Positions 17,108 to 24,997 of a DNA stretch of 33,288 nt are shown piece after piece (the first letter of the stretch is position 1; the number at the start of each line of letters is the position of its first letter). The notes under the pieces are model-generated. The model saw only the letters and a list, made by a program, of their open reading frames with translations. It was not told where the DNA came from and did no database searches. The DNA is from 2-02-FULL-38-15 sp964645555 (GTDB lineage Bacteria > Patescibacteriota > Microgenomatia > Daviesbacterales > UBA10151). The stretch lies in contig CAZYBP010000006.1 in the NCBI GenBank assembly GCA_964645555.1, positions 1-33,288 on the forward strand, read 5' to 3'. Made by a program: the position numbers and the translations under genes.

Positions 17108-18145
17108 CTATTTAATTTCCGCATCTTCCACTTTGGTCGAACCATCTGCCATAACCGTTACCACTGCAAATCTGGGAGACTGAGGATTTCTTTCTATACC
17201 AACTGCCCCCACTGTCACCATAGACAGTTTAGTTTCCGGCTCTTCATATTCGCTAAAATAGTGAATATCCCCGGCAAAAATTTTTAAAACTCCCGCTGCT
17301 TTAAACTGGAAAATCAAACTCTTGGCTTGTAGTTTAAGTTTGTTTTCTACACTTCCCATCACATGTTCTGAAGAGGGATGAAACAAGGGTTCATGTACAA
17401 AGACAAATATACCCTTATTTTCTTCTGTTTTGGATTTGTCAAACTCTTGAGCTATCCACTCTTGCTGATCATCTTCTACTCCCAAATAGTTATCAGCATT
17501 ATTTAAAAGTAAAAATCTAAAGTTTTTATAAGTAAATGACTGATAAGATAGACCAAAAACTTCCCTGAAATTGGTATTGGCAACCATACCTTTATCTCTG
17601 GCATCCCAAAGATCGTGATCTCCAACTAGTAAAAAGTATCTCAAATTAGATAAATCAAACTCATTTTTGGCTTTTTTCAGCTCTTCTATAGTACCTACAT
17701 CAGTATAATCCCCCAACCCAATAATAAATTGTAAGTCAGGATAGGCTTGCTTTGCTTGAGTGATGGCTTTTTTTAAATTGTCATTATCATTATGTGTATC
17801 AGCCACAAGCAAAAACTTAAATAAAGATTCGCTTGAATTATTTGTATTAACATAATTCTCAACAGTGGCTGATTGGCCTAATATCTTTTTACTAACTTCA
17901 TCAGGCAGGATTTTGGTTAATTTAGTTGCGGAAAGAAAAGAGAAAAAACGTTGATAAGTTTCATCCCCTACAATATTACTAATTACTGCTTGAGGGTCAA
18001 GTTTTAAAGGATCCAAGCCTGAAAAGTGTTTGTAGGCAGTATAAACTCCTGCTAGTAACACTGTAAACATTACCAGGCTAAGAAACAGCCTGAATATAAC
18101 AAACAGTGGATTAGTAGATTTTTTTTGATAATGCCTTTTAAACAT
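17108..18145 (-). CDS. Membrane-anchored calcineurin-like metallophosphoesterase
   Basis: 345 residues. A basic N-terminus and one membrane segment (about 13-36) anchor the protein. After about 75 residues without a recognisable domain comes a metallophosphoesterase domain with its metal ligands in order: D116-x-H118 (VADTHND), GDYTD at 145-149, GDHD at 175-178 (the usual GNHD with Asp for Asn), H251 (VFVHEP) and GDIH at 292-295 (usual GHxH). The Asn-to-Asp and His-to-Asp changes at two ligand motifs are unusual and could alter metal or substrate preference. The substrate is unknown. The start codon shares one base with the argS stop, so it is translationally coupled to argS. Confidence 0.88.
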   Translation of the reverse strand: MFKRHYQKKSTNPLFVIFRLFLSLVMFTVLLAGVYTAYKHFSGLDPLKLDPQAVISNIVGDETYQRFFSFLSATKLTKILPDEVSKKILGQSATVENYVNTNNSSESLFKFLLVADTHNDNDNLKKAITQAKQAYPDLQFIIGLGDYTDVGTIEELKKAKNEFDLSNLRYFLLVGDHDLWDARDKGMVANTNFREVFGLSYQSFTYKNFRFLLLNNADNYLGVEDDQQEWIAQEFDKSKTEENKGIFVFVHEPLFHPSSEHVMGSVENKLKLQAKSLIFQFKAAGVLKIFAGDIHYFSEYEEPETKLSMVTVGAVGIERNPQSPRFAVVTVMADGSTKVEDAEIK

Positions 18146-19941
18146 TACATCCTTTCAGGACTCTCAATACCTAAAAGATACAGTCCTTGCTTTAGTAATA
18201 TAGCCACTGCAAAAGTTAAAGCTAGCCTTAAATCCTTTTTCTTGCCTTCTGATTTGATGATTCTATGTTTTTGATAAAATAAATTAAAAGTTTTTGCCAG
18301 ATCTGTCAGATATTGAGCTATGATATTGGGAGAAAAATTATTAGCTGCCTCTGATACTACCTCTTCCCAATATTCAATTTTTTGTAATATACTTCTTTCC
18401 TCATTTTCTAAGTCCTTTATCTCTGTTAACCCCTGATAAACAAAACCTGCTGAACGTAAAACCGATTTGGCCCGGGCATAGCTATATTGTATATATGGTC
18501 CGCTATCACCCTCCAAAGAGATTGAGTCTTCAAATGAAAAACTGATTTCTGAACTGGTAGAGAATTTAAGCATAGAATATTTAACTGCACCAACCCCTAC
18601 TATTTCCAGGGTTTTCTCATCCATCTGAGGAAACTCTTTTTTAATCTGATTTTTTGCCTCATCTAAAAGCCATTCCCCTAAAACTACCTCTCCTGTTCTG
18701 GAACTCATTTTGCCCTGCTTTAATCTGACCCAACCATAAACCAGGTGATATTGTTTGTCCTGGTATGAGTTAGAATCTAATAGTTCCTCTACTTTGAAAG
18801 TAACCTTGAAAAAACTTGATTGTTCTGGTCCAACAACATGAATAATTTTAGCAAGTTGTCCAAACTCACTAATTTCTTTAGCAGCTAAAGTCAGTTCTTT
18901 AGCTTCATAAGTAGGCAAACCAAGGCTATTTATAAAAACTCTGGTATCCAATCCATATTTGCCACCATTAAAAATAACCGCTCCCTCATTTTCTTCTAAA
19001 ATTCCTCTTTTAACAGCTTCTTTTGCCCGGTCTACTCCTGACAAACATTCGCTCTCAAAATAATAACGGTCAAAGTGGCTATAAACTCTTTTATAAATTG
19101 TCTCAAAATAGTCCAAGCTCCACTGCCTAGTCTCTTTCCAAAGCTCGAACACCTGGTCTACTTCATCTTTTCTATCTTCAACAAACTTTAAATAATCAGT
19201 GGAGGAAGGTTCTATGCCTTTTTCTTGTTGATACCTTTGAGCAGCAGCATAAACTAGAAAATTGATGTCTTTGATAACTTTTTGAGCCTGTTTATCCTCT
19301 TCAAAAGCCTTACTGCCTGCAGCATAGGCTTTCCCCAAAAACTCAACTCTTTCCTTGACACCTTTTATTTTAGAAATTTCTTTGTTAAATGATGCAACAT
19401 GTAATAAAGCGTATATTGCCTTGGCTATATGCATTCCTACATCCCCTTCGTAATTTGCTCTGATAACCTCAAAGCCTACCGCTTCCAACAACCTAACTAT
19501 CGATTCACCGGTAGAAATATTACGTAAATGGCCAATATGGAAAGCTTTATGGGTATTTGGATGAGCAAATTCTACCATCACCTTTTTGGTTTTGCTTTCC
19601 TTGCTACTAACAAACACTTTTGAATTCTCCAGTTTACTCACTTTATCCATATTTTTCACTAAAACTTCAGTTTTTATGAAAAAATTAATAAAACCTCCAC
19701 CGGCTACTTCAACTTTTTCTAGATAAGGAGCAACTTTTATTTTTTCTGTAATTTCATTAGCGATATCTATCGAGGATTGCTTACCAGAAATAGATTTTAG
19801 TTTAGCAAGCTGCAAGGCCAAATTCGTAGTATAGTCCCCAAATTCTGAATTTTTAGGAATAGAACAAACTATGTCAGTTGACGGATAACCCAATTCCTCT
19901 GCTACCCTTTTTAAATCTTCTAAAAGTTGTTGTTTGAGCAT
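18145..19941 (-). CDS. argS: Arginyl-tRNA synthetase
   Basis: 598 residues, class I synthetase charging tRNA-Arg. The N-terminal Add1-type domain shows SEFGDYTTNLALQLAK. The HIGH motif is at 135-138 (FHIGHLRN), the KMSSR-type motif at about 410-415 (KQGKMSSRTGEV), and the C-terminal DALR anticodon-binding domain begins near YIQYSYARAKS. It ends in the typical GIESPERM. Its stop overlaps the phosphoesterase start by one base. A tRNA-Arg(CCT) gene lies 2.2 kb away. Confidence 0.97.
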   Translation of the reverse strand: MLKQQLLEDLKRVAEELGYPSTDIVCSIPKNSEFGDYTTNLALQLAKLKSISGKQSSIDIANEITEKIKVAPYLEKVEVAGGGFINFFIKTEVLVKNMDKVSKLENSKVFVSSKESKTKKVMVEFAHPNTHKAFHIGHLRNISTGESIVRLLEAVGFEVIRANYEGDVGMHIAKAIYALLHVASFNKEISKIKGVKERVEFLGKAYAAGSKAFEEDKQAQKVIKDINFLVYAAAQRYQQEKGIEPSSTDYLKFVEDRKDEVDQVFELWKETRQWSLDYFETIYKRVYSHFDRYYFESECLSGVDRAKEAVKRGILEENEGAVIFNGGKYGLDTRVFINSLGLPTYEAKELTLAAKEISEFGQLAKIIHVVGPEQSSFFKVTFKVEELLDSNSYQDKQYHLVYGWVRLKQGKMSSRTGEVVLGEWLLDEAKNQIKKEFPQMDEKTLEIVGVGAVKYSMLKFSTSSEISFSFEDSISLEGDSGPYIQYSYARAKSVLRSAGFVYQGLTEIKDLENEERSILQKIEYWEEVVSEAANNFSPNIIAQYLTDLAKTFNLFYQKHRIIKSEGKKKDLRLALTFAVAILLKQGLYLLGIESPERM

Positions 19942-19947
19942 TCTCTA

Positions 19948-19953
19948 ATAATA
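19948..19953 (-). promoter_or_regulatory. -10-like box of argS
   Basis: TATTAT on the minus strand ends 6 bases before the argS ATG, the same near-leaderless spacing seen for other genes of this window. Confidence 0.35.
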
Positions 19954-19958
19954 ACATA

Positions 19959-20045
19959 ATTCAATATTACAAGATTCAATATTACAAGGGTAAAGGGTAA
20001 AGCGTAAAGACTTCACTCTTAGCGTTTGTCCTTACCCCTTGTAAT
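19959..20045. repeat. Tandem repeat plus long imperfect palindrome between comEC and argS
   Basis: A 15-base unit, ATTCAATATTACAAG, occurs twice in tandem (19959-19988). It runs into an imperfect inverted repeat whose arms start with ACAAGGGTAAAGG and end with CCTTACCCCTTGT. The comEC stop and its last codons (NYKG) lie in the outer arm. Related palindromes occur at 25870-25940 and 27139-27206. It may act as a transcription terminator for comEC; it has no clean T-run. Confidence 0.6.
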
Positions 20046-21042
20046 TTTGCTTATGCAAAACCATCAAGCCTCCGGCAAGAATCATATAGTAACCAATCCA
20101 TACTAGCCAACTCTGTTGTCCTATATATTCCCACGCAAAAGGCATTGAAGCAAAAAACTGGACAATATAAATGAAATAAGTTAGCAACACTGAGGTTACA
20201 ATACCCACAATTTGGGCTAAAAGTGACGAAAAAAAGCTCAAAAAAAGTGTAACCGTGCCTAAAATCATAATAAATGACACTGTCCACAATACTAGTAGAT
20301 TAGTAATTAATCCAACAACTGAAAACTGGTGGAAATTTTGAGCAATAATAGGTGCCACCATTAGTTGGGCCCCCAAAGATACTGCCAAATCCTGGCTCAA
20401 AATAGGCACGGACTTTAAATATTTAAGTAAAATAGGGGCAATGGCTATAACACCAAAGGTAGCCATAAACGAAAGCTGAAAAGATAAATTTGAAATCCAA
20501 AGCGGATTTACTAAAAGCATAAGCCCCGCGGTAAACATTAAAACCCAAATTCCATCCCTCTGCCTGCCAAAAAACTGAGCAGTTGAGGCTAAAGTAAACA
20601 TAATAGCCGCTCTTATGATAGGAACTTGAAAACCTGTTAGCAATACATACAAACTCACAGTAATAAAGCTTAGGATTATAGCATTTTTACGCCTGATTAA
20701 ACCGGCAAAACCTAAGAAAAACCCTGCCACCAAGCTTAAGTTTTGGCCTGAAGCTACTACAATATGTAAAGTTGAGGTGTCCCTGAAGGCCAGTTTAATC
20801 CCTGAAGGTAAATTTTTGTTCTGCCCCAAAAGAATTCCTGATAAGATTTCAGCTTGAGGAGAGGGCAATAGCTGGCTGATCCTTTGATCCAGCATTTGCC
20901 TTTGAGATTGGAATAAATCTATCTTAGGTTCCCATCCTCCCTGCTCTAACCTTAACAGATATAACAAGAGGTATAAAACTACTGCGAGTATCATGGTTCT
21001 AGTATTATGTACTATGCTTTTTATACCTAATACTTGATACAT
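20032..21042 (-). CDS. comEC: ComEC/Rec2-type DNA uptake channel, competence domain only
   Basis: 336 residues. Many membrane segments and the ComEC core motif region: LLSGILLGQ-like 'EILSGILLGQNKNLP', 'FRDTSTLHIVVASGQNLSLV', 'GFQVPIIRAAIM', and 'NPLWISNLSFQLSFMATFGVI'. It corresponds to the Competence domain alone; the N-terminal OB-like domain and the C-terminal beta-lactamase-like domain of full ComEC (about 750 residues) are absent. It would form the inner-membrane channel for incoming single-stranded DNA. It follows comEA by 5 bases. The first 16 codons lie in repeat-like DNA, so the ATG at 20994 (codon 17, MILAVVLYLL) is an alternative start. Confidence 0.9.
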   Translation of the reverse strand: MYQVLGIKSIVHNTRTMILAVVLYLLLYLLRLEQGGWEPKIDLFQSQRQMLDQRISQLLPSPQAEILSGILLGQNKNLPSGIKLAFRDTSTLHIVVASGQNLSLVAGFFLGFAGLIRRKNAIILSFITVSLYVLLTGFQVPIIRAAIMFTLASTAQFFGRQRDGIWVLMFTAGLMLLVNPLWISNLSFQLSFMATFGVIAIAPILLKYLKSVPILSQDLAVSLGAQLMVAPIIAQNFHQFSVVGLITNLLVLWTVSFIMILGTVTLFLSFFSSLLAQIVGIVTSVLLTYFIYIVQFFASMPFAWEYIGQQSWLVWIGYYMILAGGLMVLHKQNYKG

Positions 21043-21049
21043 AATACTT
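21031..21049 (-). repeat. 19-base repeat at the comEA-comEC junction
   Basis: AAGTATTATGTATCAAGTA on the minus strand is identical to plus-strand 24625-24643. Here it carries part of the comEA stop codon and the comEC start codon. Confidence 0.7.
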
Positions 21050-21632
21050 AATACACCACCAGGAAATCTTTAAGTTTTTCGTAAACAGATTTACCCACAA
21101 CCTTTTTGCTTAAAAGGTCCTCTGCTTGCTGATAAGGACGGCCTGAAATAATCTTCCGGGCAGTCACAGCGCCGACCCCTGATAAAGCTTCCAGCTCGGC
21201 TGAGGAGGCAGTATTAATATTAACTTTAGTTTGTATCCCATTTGGGCTGGCAGCACCTGCCACTACTCCATCCTCTCCTGCTATTGGCACATAGATTTTT
21301 GTGCCGTCAATGATCTTTTGTGCCATATTAAGATACTTTGCGATATATTCTTGGTTGGCATTTTCAGCAAAGCCACCAGACTCTTTTATGGCTTCCTCTA
21401 TTCTATCCCCGTCTTTTAACTGATAAACCCCGGGTTTTACTACAGCCCCTGAAACATCCACAGAAATAATTTTAGGATTATTGCTCACCAAACTTTCCTT
21501 GGGAAATTGTTGCACCTTTTGTTTGTCTAACCCGGAAGAAAATATACCGCCGATGATCAGTACCAGGCCTAAAACCGATAAACCTATTGGTAATTTAAAC
21601 TTTTCGATTTGTTCCAAGATGGATGAATACAT
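21048..21632 (-). CDS. comEA: ComEA-type DNA-binding competence protein
   Basis: 194 residues. An N-terminal membrane segment (about 14-33), an SLBB domain (about 55-117; VDVSGAVVKPGVYQL, GTKIYVP) and a C-terminal helix-hairpin-helix DNA-binding domain (about 137-194; VNINTASSAELEALSGVG). This is the standard ComEA architecture: it binds double-stranded DNA outside the membrane and delivers it to ComEC, which follows 5 bases downstream. The gene begins 12 bases after the SprT-like gene, so the three may be one transcript. Confidence 0.95.
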   Translation of the reverse strand: MYSSILEQIEKFKLPIGLSVLGLVLIIGGIFSSGLDKQKVQQFPKESLVSNNPKIISVDVSGAVVKPGVYQLKDGDRIEEAIKESGGFAENANQEYIAKYLNMAQKIIDGTKIYVPIAGEDGVVAGAASPNGIQTKVNINTASSAELEALSGVGAVTARKIISGRPYQQAEDLLSKKVVGKSVYEKLKDFLVVY

Positions 21633-21644
21633 TGGGGAGTAGAG

Positions 21645-22049
21645 TTATCTTAAGGTTTGTTTATACTCTTGAATCCAGGCTTTATACCCTTTGATCAAAC
21701 TTTTCATTCCACGGCGTTCCAGCTCCCTGTTAACTATCCCCCCTGCATGAGGGTATCTATGCAGCCTGACTTTTTTCGAGGAAAAACCGTGAGCATAGTG
21801 AACTAATTCATGGGCAATGGTATGATCAACCACAGCTACCGGTATTTTTGGATCTCTAAACATACCGGTAATGGTAATCTTGCTCTTACCGGATCTTTTC
21901 TCCAGTTTAATTGACCCTAATCTATATTTGGAATACCGGCCAAACCTAATAAAGATGGGGTTATCCTGCGAAACATCCATGAAATAGCTTGACCAGAGGT
22001 GATCTAAACGGGAAAGCAACCAATTATGATCTCGCAGATGAGCAGTCAT
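21645..22049 (-). CDS. SprT-like zinc metalloprotease (zincin)
   Basis: 134 residues. The zinc motif HELVH is at 80-84 (TIAHELVHYAHGF), and a downstream His101 in 'RYPHAGGIVNREL' is the likely third ligand. This matches SprT/Spartan-like small zincins and the related M48-like fold. The protein has no signal peptide or membrane segment, so it is probably cytoplasmic. SprT-like proteases in other organisms cleave DNA-protein crosslinks, but that role is not shown here. It precedes comEA by 12 bases, which may link it to DNA uptake or repair. Start supported by an extended -10 box ending 9 bases upstream. Confidence 0.8.
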   Translation of the reverse strand: MTAHLRDHNWLLSRLDHLWSSYFMDVSQDNPIFIRFGRYSKYRLGSIKLEKRSGKSKITITGMFRDPKIPVAVVDHTIAHELVHYAHGFSSKKVRLHRYPHAGGIVNRELERRGMKSLIKGYKAWIQEYKQTLR

Positions 22050-22058
22050 AATGGAAAA

Positions 22059-22064
22059 ATTATA
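22059..22064 (-). promoter_or_regulatory. Extended -10 promoter of the SprT-like/comEA/comEC genes
   Basis: On the minus strand TGGTATAAT (TGn plus TATAAT) ends 9 bases before the ATG, predicting a leader of about 3 bases. Confidence 0.5.
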
Positions 22065-22214
22065 CCATAACCTTACAAGTTTTTTACACTCCTATTACTA
22101 AATTTTAAAATTCAAATTCTAAATATTAAGTCAATATCAAATGAAAATTAATTATCTTGTCCTAACAACCTAAACTAACTACGATTAACTGTTAGCAGAT
22201 TATAATAAAGGTTG

Positions 22215-24578
22215 CTAAACCACAAAACTAAGGATCTTACCTGGAACGTAGATGGTTTTTTTCACAGACTTACCCTCTAGAAACTTTTGCACCTTCAAAC
22301 TCGCCTGAGCTATTTTTTCTATCATTTCTTTATTACTTACTATATCTTTTTGTATCAAGAGACCATCTCTGACTTTTCCGTTAACTTGGACTACTATGAA
22401 AACTTCCTCTTCTTCCAGGTATTTATTATCAAACTGTGGCCAAGACTGCTGATGAATGGAGGTTTTTCCTCCAATTTGTGCCCATAACTCCTCTGTTATA
22501 TGCGGAGCAAAGGGTGCTAGTAATAATAAATAGGTTTTATACTCTTCCTTTGAAACTTTTTCTTTTCTTGATAGATAATTTAACCATTCCATCAAACTGG
22601 CAATAGCTGTATTAAATTTAACAGCCTCAATATCCACTGTTACTTTCTTTATGGTCTTGTGCATATTAAAAAGATCCTTAGTGGATATTGCTTCTTCACT
22701 TACCTTATCAAACAAACCCCAAATTCTTTGCAGGAACCTGTAGGGTCCGCCAACACGATCAGAAATCCAAGGTCCGGTAGCATCATAAGGCATAAAAAAG
22801 GCCAGATAAACTCTAATTGTATCTGCCCCATACTTTTTAACCTCCTGATCCGGATTAATCACATTACCACGGGATTTACTCATCTTTTCTCCATCAGGAC
22901 CTAAGACTATCCCATGATTAACCCGTTTTTTTGCATACTCATCAAAATTTATAAGCCCTAAATCCTTGAAAAATTTTGTAAAAAAACGGGAATAAAGAGT
23001 GTGACCTAAGGTATGCTCTGCTCCCCCAAAGTAGATTTCAAGCGGCAACCATTTTTCTACTGTTGATTTATCAAAAATTTCTTGGTCATTTTCAGAATCC
23101 AGATAACGGAAAAAGTACCAGGAATTGTCAAAAAAACCATCCATGGTATCAGTATCTCTCTTGGCTTCACCGTTACATTTTGGGCATTTAACATTCACCC
23201 AATCCTCAACTGTAGCAAGAGGTGGTTTTCCTTTAGGAGTAAAATCTATCTCTGAGGGCAATTTAACTGGTAAATCAGTCTCAGAAACAGGCACTAAACC
23301 ACATTTTGGACAATGGATAATAGGAATAGGAGTGCCCCAATATCTTTGCCGGGAAATTGACCAATCGTGCAAATGATAAACCGTAACCCTTTCGCCCCAA
23401 CCTTTTTCTTCCAAATAATCCATAATCTTTTTAAGTGCTTTGTGAATATCTAAGCCATCCAAAAACTGCGAATTGATCATTTTACCCTCTTTTTCTTGCA
23501 CTTGTTCGATACGAGTGATTGCAGATGTATCACCATCTTCGCCAACTACAACTCTAACAATAGGTAGATCCATTGCTTTGGCAAATTCAAAATCACGGGC
23601 ATCATGGCCAGGTACACCAACAACCGCCCCTGTGCCATACCCCATCAAAACATAGTCTGCCACCCAAATAGGCATTTTTTCTCCATTCAAATTATTAATA
23701 GCAAACTTACCGGTAAAAACTCCTGTTTTTTCTTTGTTCTCTTTGCGCTCTAACTCATTCTTTTTACCTGCCTGTTTAATATACTCTTGAACCTGAAATT
23801 TATGATTATCATCAGACAGTGCTAGCACTAAGGGATGCTCGGGTGCCAAAACCACAAAAGTAGCCCCAAAGTTAGTATCAGGCCGGGTAGTAAATACCAC
23901 TAATTCTTTATCCGTCCCCTCTATCTTATAAGAAATGTTTATTCCTTGGCTTTTACCAATCCAATTATTTTGACCTTCAATAACTGATTTCGGCCAATCA
24001 ACACTGGGATTTTGTGGCCAAATCAAACGATCAGCGTACTTTGTAATAGCCAAAAACCATTGTTCTATTTGCTTTTGTACTACAGTAGTACCACAGCGGT
24101 CGCATATTCCATTTACAACCTGTTCATCAGCCAATACGGTTTGATCTTTTGGACACCAATTGGCAAAAGCTTTACCTCTATATGCAACCTCTTTATCAAA
24201 CATTTTCAAAAATATCCATTGATTCCATTTGTAATACTGAGGCAAACAGGTAATAACTTGATGATCAAATGAAAAACTTGCACCCATTGAGGCAAATTGT
24301 CGTTTCATTCCCTCTATATTGGAAAGTGTCCATTCTCTTGGATGAATCCCTCTTTTAATAGCTGCATTCTCAGCAGGAAGCCCAAATGCATCAAATCCAT
24401 TAGGAAAAAAGACATTAAAACCCTGCATCCTTTTTAAACGGGCATAAATATCCGCTCCCCCAAATGTAAACCAATGCCCCATATGCAGATCACCTGAAGG
24501 GTAAGCAAACTCAGCCANNNNNNNNNNCCATCTCTTTTGCCATTTAGGCTCAATTTGGCTTGGTATATACTTCTTCAT
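22215..24578 (-). CDS. leuS: Leucyl-tRNA synthetase, interrupted by an assembly gap
   Basis: 787 codons as assembled. Class I synthetase charging tRNA-Leu: HIGH-type motif HMGH after YPSGDL near residue 35, CP1 editing domain with TTRPDTNFGATF, and KMSKS near residue 565 (GEKMSKSRGNVINPDQ). Zinc-ribbon-like cysteine pairs (CxxC...CxxC) appear twice, around 'CPKCGLV' and 'CPKCNGEA'. Ten N bases at 24518-24527 replace the segment between 'QKRW' and 'EFAYPSG'. Other LeuRS proteins have roughly 20 more residues there, so the gap is probably longer than drawn. The frame is consistent on both sides, so I read this as an assembly gap and not a pseudogene. Confidence 0.96.
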   Translation of the reverse strand: MKKYIPSQIEPKWQKRWXXXXAEFAYPSGDLHMGHWFTFGGADIYARLKRMQGFNVFFPNGFDAFGLPAENAAIKRGIHPREWTLSNIEGMKRQFASMGASFSFDHQVITCLPQYYKWNQWIFLKMFDKEVAYRGKAFANWCPKDQTVLADEQVVNGICDRCGTTVVQKQIEQWFLAITKYADRLIWPQNPSVDWPKSVIEGQNNWIGKSQGINISYKIEGTDKELVVFTTRPDTNFGATFVVLAPEHPLVLALSDDNHKFQVQEYIKQAGKKNELERKENKEKTGVFTGKFAINNLNGEKMPIWVADYVLMGYGTGAVVGVPGHDARDFEFAKAMDLPIVRVVVGEDGDTSAITRIEQVQEKEGKMINSQFLDGLDIHKALKKIMDYLEEKGWGERVTVYHLHDWSISRQRYWGTPIPIIHCPKCGLVPVSETDLPVKLPSEIDFTPKGKPPLATVEDWVNVKCPKCNGEAKRDTDTMDGFFDNSWYFFRYLDSENDQEIFDKSTVEKWLPLEIYFGGAEHTLGHTLYSRFFTKFFKDLGLINFDEYAKKRVNHGIVLGPDGEKMSKSRGNVINPDQEVKKYGADTIRVYLAFFMPYDATGPWISDRVGGPYRFLQRIWGLFDKVSEEAISTKDLFNMHKTIKKVTVDIEAVKFNTAIASLMEWLNYLSRKEKVSKEEYKTYLLLLAPFAPHITEELWAQIGGKTSIHQQSWPQFDNKYLEEEEVFIVVQVNGKVRDGLLIQKDIVSNKEMIEKIAQASLKVQKFLEGKSVKKTIYVPGKILSFVV
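24518..24527. other. Assembly gap (10 N) in leuS
   Basis: Ten undetermined bases inside leuS. The length is a conventional placeholder. Comparison with the LeuRS family suggests about 20 codons more are missing. Confidence 0.95.
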
Positions 24579-24585
24579 AAAATTG

Positions 24586-24615
24586 ATCTTAGCATAAATC
24601 TCTATCTATCTTCAA
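24586..24615 (-). promoter_or_regulatory. leuS promoter
   Basis: On the minus strand TTGAAG (24610-24615) and TAAGAT (24586-24591) are separated by 18 bases. The -10 ends 7 bases before the leuS ATG, which predicts an almost leaderless mRNA. Confidence 0.5.
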
Positions 24616-24624
24616 TCTACGGAG

Positions 24625-24643
24625 AAGTATTATGTATCAAGTA
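24625..24643 (+). repeat. 19-base repeat shared with the comEA-comEC junction
   Basis: Identical to the minus strand of 21031-21049. Here it forms one arm of a loose inverted repeat with the 'cataatacttaatatttaa' region at about 24672-24690. The rest of the 24579-24997 intergenic region holds AT-rich sequence without a coding frame, followed by two plus-strand promoters and a terminator. Confidence 0.6.
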
Positions 24644-24876
24644 GTATGTATTAAGGGTTAATTGCATTTTCCATAATACTTAATATTTAATACAAAATAT
24701 AATACAAAATATTGGTTCCACATATTCTTTTCACAAGCTAAATTTTTGCTTCCATGACTTAATTGATATAGTTAATATGTATTCTGATCTACCATACTTT
24801 TAACATTTAATCTTTAAGTTTTAACTTTATGCCTATTCGTTAATTCCCCTGACAGTAATTGATAGATTTTGATATC

Positions 24877-24905
24877 TTGACATCTATAGTCTCAAAAGAT
24901 ATGAT
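24877..24905 (+). promoter_or_regulatory. Strong consensus promoter (P1) upstream of the F1-like operon
   Basis: TTGACA (24877-24882), exactly 17 bases, TATGAT (24900-24905). This is the best promoter match in the window. The predicted transcription start is near 24912, immediately before an intrinsic terminator hairpin. Confidence 0.7.
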
Positions 24906-24912
24906 TTTATAC

Positions 24913-24948
24913 AAAGAGACAGAAGCAGACGGCTGTCTCTTTTTTTGC
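24913..24948 (+). terminator. Intrinsic terminator directly after P1
   Basis: AAAGAGACAG (24913-24922) pairs perfectly with CTGTCTCTTT (24933-24942) around a 10-base loop and runs into T's. A second T-run follows at 24951-24956. No plus-strand gene precedes it, so it terminates only transcripts from P1: a leader attenuator or a tiny RNA of about 35 bases. Confidence 0.8.
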
Positions 24949-24958
24949 TCTTTTTTGT

Positions 24959-24988
24959 TTGATTTCCCCTCTAGTTTAGTGATATGGT
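24959..24988 (+). promoter_or_regulatory. Proximal promoter (P2) of the F1-like operon
   Basis: TTGATT (24959-24964), 18 bases, TATGGT (24983-24988), then 9 bases to the ATG at 24998. The spacing to the start codon equals that of ndk and the SprT-like gene. A weak ribosome-binding-like AAAGG lies 4 bases before the ATG. Confidence 0.45.
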
Positions 24989-24997
24989 AAAGGTAAT

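Noticed and set aside
22215..24578. leuS as a pseudogene
   Set aside because: The unknown residues come from ten N bases; both sides are in frame and all motifs are present.
24913..24948. Riboswitch in the F1-like operon leader
   Set aside because: Only one simple hairpin with a T-run fits between the promoter and the terminator; there is no room for an aptamer.
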